The notes below the pieces were generated by a model, which saw only the letters and a list, made by a program, of their open reading frames with translations, was not told where the DNA came from and searched no databases. Position numbers and translations under genes: made by a program. A stretch of 64,000 nt of DNA from Pterobdella sp. o SKG-2022. Its lineage: Eukaryota; Annelida; Clitellata; Hirudinida; Piscicolidae. Location: positions 21,120,674 through 21,184,673 of the forward strand of contig OZ038322.1 in assembly GCA_964035795.1 (NCBI GenBank), read 5' to 3'. This document shows positions 21,001 to 34,708 of this stretch, piece by piece (positions within the stretch are counted from its first letter, which is position 1; every line of letters starts with the position of its first letter).

Positions 21001-24000
21001 TCGATGCCGAACTTTTGACCAGGGTGTTGGCTCAAAAACTCCTGCGTGTTCGAAGCAGGCATGCTAGCTGGCACATTTCTCAAACAATCTAGTTTCAGTC
21101 TGTATATTAATTAGTTTTGATTTTAATATATTAAATTGAAATTTTTAAAAATCTAAATTATATATAGAAGTACAACGTATTGTGGTAAGGCTATACTTAC
21201 CGAAAATTTTTGCTTGATAAATGTACTTAATTTCTCATAAATCAACGTTAAACATTGTAGAAGCATAACGAATATTCATCATGTAAGCAATTTATTGAGT
21301 TTTCTCAAATTAACTCACGTTTTCAATTCTTCCAAATACTTTTTGAAAAATTCAACACTACAATTTGAAAAAATGAATTGGTTTTTGAAGTTTCTTTCAG
21401 TCATTGTCATTCTCGAAGGAGCCATAATAAACTGATCTTCATGCCTGTAAGCATGAAAGTTAGTCTGAGTAAAATATATTAAATAGAGTGCTGTTTCAAT
21501 ATAAATACTTCATTAGCTTCATAACAAAATTTTTATCAATTCATTTTCGTTTCTTTTATTCAAATACATTTAAGTAGAAAACGGAACTAACTTGCAATAA
21601 TTTTTGTTACCATCATGAGTTGAACCTAAGCTGAAACAGAAAAAAGTTTTAAATTCCAATACAACACAATATGCATTTTTCTTCAACAAATCAAATTCAA
21701 CAAGTTACAACTTAATAAAAGTAATACTTGTGTCCAATTTCATGAGTAGCAGTGTTGATAGACTGAAAAGGTCCGTTATCTTTATTCACAGAAACCCCTT
21801 TCAACTGACAAGCTGCTGATCTATATGCTATTCCATTCAAACCAACAGTTTGGTAACTGTTATTAACTTCAAGTTATTATTTCAGCTTTACAAGTTTCTT
21901 TATAATTATTAACTACACTTTGAAATACTTCAAGTTTATTCTGCAGGAAAGTTGTCTTGATACTTTTTTTGAATGAATCTTTTTTACATTACGAAAAACT
22001 TTTTTTATTCATAATTTTAAAAAATAATAACAAACTCAGTGAATCCAGTGGCAACATCGAACGAAGGGAACGTTGCATCTGATTTCTTCTTATTCATAAA
22101 TGCTATCAGCTTATGAAAAACAAGAATTAGTTTTTGTTCATAACTAACTTGAACATAAAACATTGAAAACATATTTAACCATAGTTTACTAATCAACATC
22201 ATTTTACCTCATCGAGTGCACCTTCGGCATTCAAGTATTCGTCCTTTCTGAGTTTTGGGTTAAGACTGTACGCATCATCTCTTTCAGTCTATGATCGATT
22301 AATAAATAAAATAGTAGTTTTCTAATAAGAAAACAACCAATGGTGTATGAAGGCTATTTTTATAAATCTTTGAATATATTATTTGCAGAAGAGCCTTACT
22401 TCAGCCATGTAAATGCCTGAGAAATGCATCACCACTTGGTAACCAGGGTCTTTTATCAAATCATAATTTGCTTTCACCTAATTTTTAAGCAGATTTAATA
22501 ATTTCACATGAACATATAATATTATATATAGAAAATTCAAAAAAAGATAATGCTGTCTAAATAGTTTCATAATTATAATGTAGTAACCCCATTCGCAATA
22601 TGCGTGTAATAATATTTAATATTGTGAATCGCTCTCTCTCTGTTCTTAGTTATTTTTAGCCACCTGCATAATTAAAAACAAATAAATGTTTTTAAAACAC
22701 GATATAAATGGAGATTCAATAAAATAGAAAATAATTATTTGTTAAACCCACTTTTTATACACGGAAACATCTAGAACGATTAAAAACTCCACAATTACTT
22801 TGGAGCCTGTCTGTTGAATGGAGTCTTGAAGTTTTGAGTAAAACCAGGTAACTAAGTTTGAAACTTGCGGAGAATCAGATGTCAATTCTTCGTCGTCTGC
22901 CAGATTTAATGCAATTTAATGCAAATTAATGCAAAATTTTGAAATAAATTTTAATTAAAACTGATTAATATAATGATGAAATGCCAGATTTTGAGAGATA
23001 TCTTGAACTAAAGTATTTAAAACAAGCTAAAAACTTAGTTTTGTTTTTTCAGCACTTTCTTATGATCTCTAACTAATACATTTCATATTATGATTAAATA
23101 CCGCTTATGGTAACTATCGAAAATTCTAGCTGTTTTTGCTTAATAAATTTAATGAAAAACTACCATAAACTGAGGTGAAAAATCTGGAAAAATTCATTTA
23201 TAATTGACTTTAAAATTAGCAAATAATGTTTGAAAAAAAAAATTTCCTATATAAATAACCTTTTGAGTTCCCTTGCAATTGTTTTTCTTCATACAGCACA
23301 TACTTTTGGTTATCAATGGACAAATAAAAAACTTCCTTGTGAGTGTTGGAAGGTTGTTTATCAAGCACTTTGACTGGCTCCAAATCGTAAATGGATTGGT
23401 TGTAAATAAAATTACCGTACTGTGAAGCAAGAAATATTTTAAAATAGGTTCATAAAAGATTCATACTATAACATTTCATATATAATAGAAACCAACACTT
23501 ACGAAAAGCTTCGTGTATTAAGTTTCTCAATAAACCTTAGTGTTGGTTTCCATTATATTGATTTCCGGCTATTTCACGTCAACATTTTATAGCTTCAATT
23601 AATTTCTCTATTACGCTTAATAAGTAAGTGTTCTTATGCTATTGCTTACATAGAATGTCTGAGAATTGTTAAGGGTTGTAGAAGTTTCAACAGAAAATAC
23701 AGCGTCTCTCGATGAAGTTGCATATGTACGAATTTGCTATAAAAATAAATTAACACTATTAACAGTTAGTATGAAAATGCTAAAGAAAAAAGATTCTAGG
23801 CATCAACACATACATATCCTTTTGCTTGGCCTGGTTTTTGAGTTTTAGATCTTCTTAAGATCGTGTTTAAATCTTCCTCATTTGTTGTTTTGTAAAGAGT
23901 CGCTTGAAAATGACTTTCCGAGTCAAATTCAAGAAAAAAGCTTAGCTCTTCGACATTTTCATTAAACTCTATTTTTACACCTCCTTGAAAATGGTTTTCG

Positions 24001-24198
24001 ATCACATTATTGTTTTCAAAAATTAAATGTTTCATATTGTCACTACAAAAAGTCAAACGGAAAAAGGGACTCCGTAGTTATGAACTAAAAATAATTTCAT
24101 CCCATCTGAATTAATTGGTCAGCAAAACGTATTTTTAAAGATGTACTTGTTGAAGGGAATAAACAACAACAGAGCAGAAAAATCTTTGATAACAACAT
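18080..24198 (-). CDS. Secreted M12B (ADAMTS-like) zinc metalloprotease with six ShK-type modules
   Basis: Zinc endopeptidase, probably extracellular. Exons in coding order: 24147-24198 (signal peptide MLLSKIFLLCCCLF), 23814-24042, 23650-23736, 23260-23419, 22752-22896, 22588-22663, 22400-22477, 22208-22288, 22036-22109, 21728-21856, 21592-21630, 21319-21444, 20955-21099, 20393-20561, then one exon per ShK module: 20133-20294, 19681-19818, 19377-19499, 18608-18739, 18228-18341, 18080-18168. Prodomain, then a reprolysin domain with VEFLIVLDVSVYKK, DVATGFTDY and the zinc site HEIGHNLGSTHDG (split by an intron after HEIGH), the IMAP Met-turn, and an ADAMTS-type Cys-rich segment. About 780 aa. 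No thrombospondin repeat is seen. All phases fit except the signal-exon junction (phase 1 to 2), where a small exon or other acceptor is missing. ShK is also a toxin fold, but here the modules form a protease tail; nothing marks a toxin gene. Confidence 0.9.
23480..23558. repeat. Intronic inverted repeat (hairpin) with a palindromic loop
   Basis: In the intron 23420-23649 of the metalloprotease, the arm at 23480-23500 pairs with 23538-23558: 21 bases with one internal mismatch (wobble in RNA) and one at the end. The 37-base loop contains the perfect palindrome ACGAAAAGCTTCGT (23501-23514), which would form a second small stem. It could be a miniature inverted-repeat element or a precursor hairpin; no flanking target duplication is obvious. 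Confidence 0.7.
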
Positions 24199-25138
24199 GA
24201 AAGCAAGCCTTCACAAATATGTGTAACGTAAGTTCAAAAGGGACTGAGTTTTAACGTGGTTGCTTTAATTGATTGCATCGAAAAATTTGTAGGTACTTTA
24301 TTTAGTAGCTTGTTTAAACTTCCGTAACCAGTATCATGAAATAAATCAATGATATATTTACAGGATTTTAAGGAAAAATTACATAACTGTTTTAAAAAAT
24401 AACTACAAAAAAGGCAATATTTTGATACTTTTTTTATTCAACTAAAACTTTTGAAAAATTTTTTTTGTGAAATTATTCTAAGATAATTAACAAAACATTG
24501 ATGCATGATGTTTCTGAAGAAGACATAACTGTTTGTTTTCTATTTTTTAACTCTCAATTATGAGCTTAAATTAATTTATCTTCAATTAGAATACTATTTT
24601 TGAAAATTAAAATTTTTTAAAATTCGTTAAAAAACTTATATGGATTCTTAAAAAAATTAACTTCAAAATAATGATAAAGAAATAGAAAATAAGCATAGCA
24701 CCAATGCATAAAAATGTTAAATAAACAATCTATTTCGAAATATCAAGTTCAACTTATTCAAATAGTCACACAAGTTTGACAGCATTATCATTAATTAAAA
24801 GGTTACAGATGCTGGAATTCAATATAATAATAATTTTATAAGAAATAGACATTTACTAAACAATCACTGTTTTATGATTAATTGGTGCTTTTTCTCATGT
24901 AATTGTGTCGGTTGTTTTTTTTTGTTAAGAAAACATAGTTTTAAAATTTTAAAAACATTTCTAAAAGTTGATTGGTTCGCTCAGTAAAGTGGTGGATTGC
25001 AGCTCGTGTTTGCCATCTGCTTTTTTGCATTTCTTTGCTTAATTATTGTTCTGTGGTAAACAATGGCCAAAAGATATTTAGAGTTAGCTTTACTCAATAT
25101 GAATATTATATTTTATATAATTTTATTATTGACAATAG
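24199..25138. other. Divergent promoter region between metalloprotease and TSEN54
   Basis: The two genes point away from each other across about 0.9 kb of AT-rich DNA. The unassigned first coding exon of TSEN54 (it should end in phase 2) must lie here. A more GC-rich stretch at 24970-25060 could be its 5' UTR, but it has no clear ATG with a fitting donor. Confidence 0.4.
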
Positions 25139-27027
25139 TGCAGGAGAGTTGTTTAAAGCTTTTAAAGGTTTTTCAAATGTTGACTTAACAACAGGTTAAG
25201 TGTGTGGTTACAAATGATTTTGTGCAACATTTATTAAAACATATTAATTCTTATACAGGCATTAAAGATGATTTTCATGATGTTAATGATCTTATCCAAC
25301 AACGAAAGTTGCAATATTTTCATTGGCAAAGGAAAGAAATGCTTATGCAAGAAAGAGTACAGAAAAGGTTGTGATACATTAAAATTTATACTGATTAAAT
25401 TCAATCTTTATATTCAAAAACGAAATAAACTGTTTATTTTGAATTTTTTAGAGCCCATCTGTCTTTTGGAGTTTATGATAAATCATCTGGAAAAGTTTTT
25501 CTTATAAAAAATGCTGTATGTTTATACTCATTCTTTTGTTGTATAATAAAAATTCAAGTCAAAAATATTTTGTCTGAAATACACATTATTTCCAAAGGGG
25601 AAGTTTTGGAAAAACTTTGGTCATCAAAATAATTTACTCATGCCTGAAGAAGCTCTTTTTTTAGTTGATCAAGTAAATATTATATATATTAAACAAATTT
25701 TTTTTATTTTTGATATTTTCACTAGAATTTCATACAAATTTAATCTTTTTAGGGGCTTTTGGAAATAAAAGTAAAAATCAATGCTGGTCATCAGAGTAAT
25801 GAAGCAAAAATGTTTGAACAAAAGAGTGAGAATTTTGAAAATATGAACAAACATAATGATTTAAACTATCGACCAATGAGTCTTCAAGAATGCTACCATG
25901 TCCTTCTAAATTCACCTTCATCCCCCGGCTTGGACTCCTACCTTGCTTATTCACATCTCAGCAAATTAGGATATGTTGTAAGAAGACATGATAATAACAA
26001 CAACACTGAGTAAGTATATAAATAGTGTGTAATTTGGAAATTATAATATTTTTCAGTTAAATATTTTACCACAGACATTCTATTGATAATTTCAAAAGAA
26101 AATTTGAAGTTGATGCACATAAAAATAAAGATAATGCTACTAAAAAACAAAAAAGTGAAAATGAAATAGAAGATTCATCACATCAGCGAGAATCTGAATT
26201 AATCAACAAAGCCAATAAAATTTTTGATATGATCGACGTTAGCAAGGCTGCAGATGACATACTAACCATACCACAGTATGATTGGAGGAGTGGTACGGTT
26301 GTAGAAAACATAGATGTAGATGTTACGGAAATAAAGAAAAAAATAAGATCTTGCCTTTTTCAACCTACTTCAGCATCGAATACTTCCCTTCTCAATGCAG
26401 CATCACATTATTTTGAGTGTTATGATACTGGTGAAAAGCAACTGAGTCCCGATATAGACGCCCCTTTGATAGATCCTAACGAAAATTTAAAAATTGACGA
26501 AATATTCAACCGATTGCGAATTCACCAAACTAAAAAGTCTGAAGTTATCTATAATAAATCACAAAAAAATAAAATTTATGAAGTTGCTGATTTAAGTCTT
26601 CGTAAGACCAGTGCTGTGGAAAATAGGTGGAAAGATTATGATAAAGATGTTATTTATGACGTTTATCTTCCTGATAGCGGTTTTAAAAAGTCCCAGCCTG
26701 GAAAAGCTGCCTTTCGGCTTCGTGTTCTAAGGTTGCGTGATATTAAATTATCGATTGGGATGTTTTGATAGTATAAACCATTTTGTATTTCAGGTAAATA
26801 TTGAATAATTTCCTAACTTTTTAATAAATTTTTATAATTTTTTTAGCTGTCGTGAATCTCAGCTTAATCATCGACAAATACTCGAGGATGTAAACCAATT
26901 CAACGATTCGTGTTCTAACAACGATGGAACTGTTGATAATAATGGTGGAATGATGTATGCGGTTGTAATTCAAGGAGAAATATCTTTTTTGTCATTGAAA
27001 TCTCTTTCTATGTCACCAATCATTTGA
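25139..27027 (+). CDS. TSEN54: tRNA-splicing endonuclease subunit Sen54 (first exon missing)
   Basis: Non-catalytic structural subunit of the nuclear TSEN complex, which removes introns from pre-tRNAs. Exons: 25139-25194, 25259-25367, 25452-25515, 25598-25672, 25753-26009, 26075-26731 and 26847-27027 (stop TGA), all phase-consistent, at least 465 aa against about 526 in human. Family landmarks: AGELFKAFKG near the N-terminus, GKFWKNFG, the MPEEALFLVDQGLLEI block, MSLQECYHVLL, YSHLSKLGYVVRRH, and the C-terminal YDVYLPDSGFKKSQPGK and VIQGEISFLSL. A charged, low-conservation linker lies between, as in other Sen54 proteins. The initiating exon was not identified. No catalytic residues are expected in this subunit. 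Confidence 0.9.
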
Positions 27028-29036
27028 TTTTTTGGCTTTAATAAATTTTGATTTTATTTTGGTATTGCTAAACACTATCGACTAAGAACTTAAATATATT
27101 TTAAACTGAAACTTGAGGGTTAGCGTTAGTAGTAATAGAAATTGCGTATGTGGTATTAGTAGATCACCCTTTGCACCACGGGTTACTATAAAATGTCATG
27201 ACTAAAAATTTAATAATGTAAGTTATCGAGAGGCTTCTGTACAGAAATAGTATCACAAAAATGGGTCTAAGCTTGGTCCTTCTACTTGTTTATTAATTGA
27301 AGAATTGTAATTTTAAAAATTTTAATACGAAAAAATGTTTAGTTTCAACTAATAATAATCTTCTCATTTCTTTCGTCTCAACGAGCTCACAAAGAATAAA
27401 AGTTATCGAGTTTCGTTTAGAAATAGAGATTTTGATCAAAAATGAAAAAATTTGTTTTACGAGCTTTTTTCTCTAGAAAATTGCTCAAGAACTATCAAGG
27501 ATATATTAAAAACTATAAATTTGTTAACAGAAAGAAGCGCTCTTTCAAGTGTTTTGCGTTCTCTACCTACGAATTATAACACTACCGATCAACTAATGCG
27601 AAAAAATTCAATTAAGAAGCGGAATTTTTTATCTTTGACAATTTGAAAAACTTGATAGTTTTTTATTTTCATAATATACAAACAGAGAATGTAATAAACG
27701 TCAAGACTTGGAAAATTTTCACAAAATATTTTTCGCGATTGACTATATGCAATGCCTAATAAAAAAAAAGTAAAAAATCTCTAAGATTGAAAGTTAAGAA
27801 TTTTTATCTCCGTTATAGTCTAAACGATCTTGCTAACTCGAAGCTAACATTTTCACACGGCTTTTAGCAGAATGAGAGAGGATATAAAAATAAATTCAAA
27901 AATAATTTTCACATGAAATCTCTCACATAGACTAGCTTAATATTAAATTTTCAATATATACATTCGTACATAGTTATACTAAGATACGCTCGATATTTCA
28001 TAATAAGTATCGGCGTTTTTAAAAATAGAAATCATAGATTGGATCTCTCCCATGACGTATAAGTAAAAAGTAATGACTAAGAAGATATAAATAAATAACT
28101 TTTTTAATATTTTGACATTTTTTTTATCGATTATGTACATTTATTCTTAAATGAGAATATTTATTGATAGTTTTACATCTATTTTAAAATCAGTTGCCAT
28201 AGCTTCAAATTCAAATCTGAGATATAAAACTTTATCACTTTGAATTGTGAATGCAGAGATTGTATTCTAAAAATTTAGTGGAAAATTTACGAGCAAAAAA
28301 TGAATTAAAAAACTAAAAATTTATGTTACTTTTGTCATGTAGTTAAATGCAAATAACTATCGATGATAAGGTTATAAAGGATATGAGAAGATTTTATCTT
28401 TTATTATGTTGTATTCTTCTTTGATATATTGTTGCCTTTTACCTTTAATTCCATTTATAGCTGATCTATAAATTTTCTATAAAAAATCTTTATTAGAAGA
28501 TTTGTATTTTTTCAATGTGTTTTGCTGAGTAATTTAATGATTCAAATGACAACATGCAAGTAATGCTAGTAATTTTAGACCAGCGTTCGTTCATTCACTC
28601 TTGTTTAGCTAATTTATTTTCTTAGATGTAACATTTGCAATGGTAATTATGCTTGCAATACCACGCTCTGTTAATTGTGCACTTATTTTTATATATTTTA
28701 TAATCCGCATGATTTTGATCATATAATTTTTGTTTATTAACAACCTCAATGTTATTGCAATAGTTTTTATCGTATTTTTATGTTAGTTTAGAGATTTCCA
28801 ATATACAAGTCAAAACTATTATTACATAAATAAAAAATTTGCAAAAACAATTTTATACAGTTATACATGGACAAAACTGACTCTTTATAATGCTACAATT
28901 CATTGGCAACATCAAGTCTTGACAAGACCGTGAACCATAAAACACACAAATGAACGATTTAAAATTACTCTTGATAAAAAATATGTCAAAATTTCATCTA
29001 TGTAACTTTGTTCTTTGGATATTGCCGTGTGTTCTG
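27028..29036. other. Intergenic, convergent 3' ends of TSEN54 and the GPCR
   Basis: Two kilobases of AT-rich DNA. It should contain both 3' UTRs. I recognise no exon, RNA gene or transposon in it. Confidence 0.4.
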
Positions 29037-32000
29037 TCAAGTCTTCCTCATTCTGTTCGGATGACTCTGTCTCCGATCTTCGAACGCGTGGCTGCTTTGA
29101 AAATAGTTTAAAAAAAGGATCTTAGAAAAGTATTTTTGAAATTAATTTATAAATGAAGAAAACATTATCGGACATTAAAGAAATTCTGCCGAGAAATTAA
29201 GTTATGGCTTGAATAAACTTTAAAACTAAAATTTTTTTCAAAAAATTTTCAAGATTTTTAAAGCAAATTGAGTTTTAAAGAATAATATTTGTACAAAGAA
29301 AACTTTGTTTGATTTTGGAATGAAGTGGTGCAAATTTCGTTACGTTTTTATCAATTAAGTTTAATTAATAGCTTAAATATTCACAAAAACTTGTAGTTAT
29401 AAAACGCTTTTATATGAAAAAGTTCAATCATTATGGTCAAGCTATTAGTGTATAGGCCTGTGGAATGTAACAATTTATGATTTACAAAAAACATGAAAAA
29501 TTTGTTTTAATTAAAATTTTAGGCTTTTATAGATTATTTCACCTGCTAAAACTGTAGTTATTATAATTGTTGTTGTTATTGTTGATGTTGCTGTTGCCAT
29601 AATAATTATCAGCATCAGAAGTTTTTTCACGACAGCAGAAAGTTGATAGAACGGTGTTCCTAAATTTGCTTCCAGTGAAAATAAAAATGAAAAAGTTGCA
29701 AGCGTAATGGCTGAGACAAATTTCATAAATAATAGATTTAATGATGATGAAAGTGAAATATCGCCTCCAGGTCGGATCTTTAGCGATAATATAATGGTTG
29801 GTGTTATTCAAATAACCTTCTTGATACATATTTTCTACAGCGTATATGATTGCTGCTGGAAGTGTAGTGAAAATGACGTAGAATGAGACTGACAACAGCA
29901 TGACATTGGTGGCCACAGCAGCGTGGTGGTGGTGGTGTGAGGGGTGAGATGCGCTGTAGGAGTTGCGAGCACCGCTTGCATGCACTGAACGGGCAGATGT
30001 CGAAAATAAACTGCCTTTACTTTCAGTTGTAAGTTTACCTAGCAAACTACTACGTTGTTGAAACATGTGGGGATTGCTGAGGTGATGTTTGGAACGTATG
30101 GATGACATGAATTGTTGCTTTGGGGCGTCAACGGGTTGTTGACTGGCTGTTCTGGGTCTGACTACTATGTTTGTGGCACTTTGTTGTTTTTTTGAAATTT
30201 TGTAAATTTCTTGGATCACTCTAATGTTAACTATGAGGTTGAGAAGAGGAATGACAAAGAAGACTAATGATTCGGTGATAGTTGTCCAATGAAACCACAA
30301 GGTGCCCGTGGAATTGTTGATATAATAAGGCCGAAGAGTGCAAACCTGTATGGTTGGTTCCAAATTGATTTGCATTCAAAAGCACTCATCTAGCTACAAG
30401 ATTGAATTCATAAGCCATTAACAATTCTTTTCATAAAATTTTCTTATTATTGTTATTCCATTAAAAAAAATAATGGTGTCGGACAGTTGTAAAAAAACAA
30501 TTATTTAAAATATTTCAATATTGAGTTTTATAACACATTGACAAAAAAGAAGAAAACAATGACTTTCGCTTTTTTATATAAAGATAAAATTGAAAAAAAA
30601 TTTAACAACAATAATTTTTTAAACTAGCAAGAAAAAATTTGAATTGGTTTTTAGGAAAAATTCGAAGAATCGATCAACCCTCAAAAACAAACTCTCTTGG
30701 CTGATCCCGAGAAAAGCTTTAAGACATTCTCTAAGGTATGATAAATTTTGAAATTACCAAATTGAATATATTTTTAACTAATCATAACACACCTCAAGTG
30801 TATTGAAAGTTATGGAACTTAATACTCAAATACAATTTAAATTCTTTTAAACATAAAAACCCATTGGAAAGTGTTGATAACAAAAATAATTTCTTAAATA
30901 AATATTTTTTTTAAATATATAAACGGATTAAATAATCCAAAAATAAACTGAGAAAATTTCTTTGTGGTAGAATTGATTAAAAATGAATGGAGAAATTGAT
31001 GTGATCGAACTAGCCTTATTAAAAGAGTCGTAATGCCAAAAATACGCCTGAATGGAACATAACAAAATGCTCAGAAAGACCACCAATAAGACCACCTGTA
31101 GATTGTTGAAAAATTAAATAAAGTTTTTAAAGATAGCTTGTTTTATAGGTGTTATTACAAGCTTGTTGTTTCCTGCGTGGTAGTGTACAGCAAAATATGG
31201 CAAAAGATGTTGCCATCAACGTTGAAAAAATTAATTGAATATAGATGCTCGATTAAGATAACTTTGCTGCTCTTGGAGTTTAAATTTTTAGAATCGCATG
31301 CTATCACTTAAAAGGATCTATAAATTATTTTTATTTTGTCCCATAATGTCTGTCTCACATTAAATTAATCTTGTTATATGGGGTCTGATTGTGAAAAGAT
31401 CAACGGTGAAAAAATTTTAATCAACTTTTTGACTGCTCTTTGAATGTTATAAAGTACAATGTAATTATAAATGTGGTTACATTAGCTTGAACTTCAAGAG
31501 TTTCTAGGTCATCTTATTATTATAATCGCATAAAGATTACATACAAATTACTGAAATAAGTATTACATAACTATTTATATACCATAGAATCTGTAAAAAA
31601 AACAAAAAATTAAGATTTTTCCAAAAAAATGTGTACAATCAAAAAACCAGAGTAGAACTGGTTAACTTTTCTTTATTGTGGCTTTGAGCTAATACTGACA
31701 AAAAAGAACCTTCAGAAAATTTGCTAATCTCAGTATCCGTTACCTGAATGCTTAAAAATATCTAAAATTCTGTTAGTATTTAAATTTAATCTTTGTTGAA
31801 CATACACTTGAACATCAGCAGTGAAACTTTGTAATAAATCCTTTCATTAACTTTAAGCTAGTACAGATTTCTCAAACAGGGCTTATGTGTTCTTTTATCC
31901 TAAATTAAAAATAATTATATCACTTATCTATCATCTTTTAAAATATGTTTATGATGAGAATAATATAATGAAACGTTATTTCAAAGCCATTAATATTTTT

Positions 32001-34708
32001 AAATTTTCTTTCAATTTTCATTTTAATTAGTATGCATTTAATCGTCTGTGAAATACAAACCTTCAAAGCTTGGCGAGGGGTGCAGTACTTGTTTTTCTTG
32101 AAGGGGAAGCAAATGGCGATGTATCTGTAATAAAAAACACAAAATTGATCAAGAAACATAACAAAGAAAAAGTGATGCTAAATGAAAATGTTACTCCACT
32201 ATTTGGGGTGTAATTTCTGGCTAATCGAATAAACGGATGTATGGATAGATGGAAGATGCATGAATCCATTGATAAAAAAATCAATTAAATATAAAAGGAT
32301 TAACGATTTATTTGCACGCAAAACAAAAAACTTTATTAAATTTTTCTTTTATTTGCTATAGTATTTTGTTTTTAATCGCAGACGTCATGGTGTGTTGTTA
32401 ATTATGGTTTTTGCCGATGCTGGAAGGAGCTAGTTAGTACTCAAAATAACAATGTGATGAAAGTAACTGATTTCCAACTAAAATGAATTCCATAATAAAA
32501 ACTTTAACAAGTCTTTATATAGATGATTTTTGCATTTACCTAAAATAACCATCACCTTTGGCTTGGCAACTGTTATTTAAAAACAATTCGAACATAATTC
32601 ATGCGAAATGTACTGAAAAGTATAGAATTATCTTTCATTGAAAAAAATAATCTAGATATAATTTTTTTTTGGCGAGTAAAAACTAGTTTTTATTTTTAGA
32701 ATCTCATAATTTATAATAGCGAAGATGGATTGATGACATAATGATGCATTGAAAAGTTCTAAGCTAGTCGATAATAATGGTGTTTGGCTAAGTTCTTTGT
32801 ATATCCGAAGAATGGTGTAAGCAAACAAAACGGCGGTTATTTTTATTTTTTTATTCCTTTCTTTTTGTATGTTTTTAATTGTTCTTTTGGAAGTTCCAAA
32901 AAATTTAAAATTAGATAAATTTTTTCAGAAATTTTATGACTTATTTAGTTGTGCTTCGTAGTTTTGACGAATTTTTTGATGTTCATATAAATATTCAAAT
33001 GACGAATATTAAAATTCCATATAATTCAAGAAAGCTTGAATTAAAAATAAAATGCATGCTTAAAATTATGGATTTTGATCTAATATTTGATATGCTGTTT
33101 TGAATAAAAACATAATGAAGATCTAACAAACCTATCAACGGTGAAACATAACACGAAGATTGGTCCTAGGTATTGTCCCAGTAGGAAAAACACTGCAAAC
33201 GATTCGCATATCACCTATAAAAAATTACTCATTTTTCATGTTTCCATATTGGTTTTCAAAATTTCTGTTTATTTCTATAAAAATTAGCTAAAACATGATT
33301 GGTAAAGCGACTGCTTATAAAGAATTGCAAGAATCTGATGTGGGATTCATTATATCGCTGTCTTTTTTGGGGATAGTATATCTAATAAGATAGTTTTTCT
33401 TAAACACTAATGTAAATTTATGCTTTATTTGTATAATGCGTTTAAGGTGATGTAAAAATGCAATTATATTAAATTTTTAGTGATTTATTAAAGAATGTTT
33501 ATGAAGAAAAAAAACTCTTTAGTGTATCATAAAATGAGAAATGATGTTAAGTATGAATGTAAGAATATAATCAATGGAGTAACTATTATTAGCTACATCA
33601 GTTACGTCTAACAGTTTTGAATGTAATTAAAGCCTTTATTCTATATAATAAACGATTGATTTTAGAGCAGAGTTCACTAAAATCGAAAACGTATGTTACA
33701 GCTACAACGCCCTTTAACACTAACTTTTGTGGAGCTTATGAAACTTCTCCTTTCAAATGATTTTTCTTATTTCATGAGAAACAAACACAAAGTTTTTCTT
33801 TAACTAAAATCATTAAGATAATTTCACAATATCAAGTGATTTTTATTACAATTCATTTATTTTGAACTGAAATTTTTAGTTTATTCGTCACGTTTTGTGA
33901 AACAAGGTGTAAACTCAAATAGAGTTTGATAGCTTTCCAATGTGTGCATTCTTAATTGTTTGGTACAGAATTATTTGAATGTTTCTTCATGCCAAAATAG
34001 AATTTAGCTTTTAATACATAAAACAAGATTGAAACTAGATACTTATAGGATCTAAATATACTTAAAATTAACACAATGTAGAGTCACCGGATATCCCAAA
34101 GTGTTGTAGTTCCAGGCGGTGTTAAGTTCATAAAGCATCTGCAGCAGCAACATACATACATCTGATATGCTCAATGCTGCAAAGTAGACTGCCGAAGAGG
34201 AGTTTTGTCTCAGTCGTTTTTGTAACCATACAGCTATTGAAATGAAGTTGCCAATAAAACCTGAGATAAGGATTATAATTATTACTGGTTATTAGGCTGA
34301 AGAAGTTTTTTTCGAATTCTGTTGTAATGTTTTTAAACAAGTATGTCAAGCTACATGGCTTTAAGATTATACTCATAAAATAAATTTTATAGAAAGCTTC
34401 TGCATTAAACCAAAAAACTACCAACTACAAGTGAAAAATTTGTAATTTCGAATTGAAATTTTTAGTTTTTCTTACATAAATAATCATTTATTGAAATTAT
34501 TTCAACAACATGCAGAATATTTACCGATGATGTACCAAATGGGAGTGATGGAACGGTCTATTATTATGGAAATGTAGGCGTGGTGCTCAACCACTTGTCG
34601 AAGTGTGTAGTTGTGCAGAGTACCGTTGTGTTGAAGTTGGTGAAAGTATTGTTGAGAAATATTGGGACTGTAACTTTTGGTGATGTGATCAGAAGTATTA
34701 AAACTCAT
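29037..34708 (-). CDS. Class A (rhodopsin-type) G-protein-coupled receptor, probably peptide receptor
   Basis: Plasma-membrane receptor. Coding exons: 34525-34708, 34088-34260, 33132-33214, 32061-32124, about 31015-31095, 29543-30345 and 29037-29091 (stop). With the simplest junctions this is 480 aa. Extracellular N-terminus with several N-glycosylation sequons (NTS, NIS, NGT, NYT); TM1 with GNFI; TM2 with ALSISD; TM3 ending VDRYIAICFPF (DRY motif) followed by CTPRQA in loop 2; TM4 VVLLVVFLSILL; ECL2 Cys in VCTLRPYY; TM5 FFVIPLLNLIVN; a long His/Ser-rich loop 3 (roughly 90-100 residues); TM6; TM7 ending ACNFFIFIFTGSKFR in place of a canonical NPxxY, then CC as a possible palmitoylation site. 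The DRY codon is split by an intron. The donor after TM4 is unresolved: AAG before GCTAGT (a GC-type donor) or a later GTTTAT. It resembles lophotrochozoan peptide receptors, but the ligand is unknown. Confidence 0.85.
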
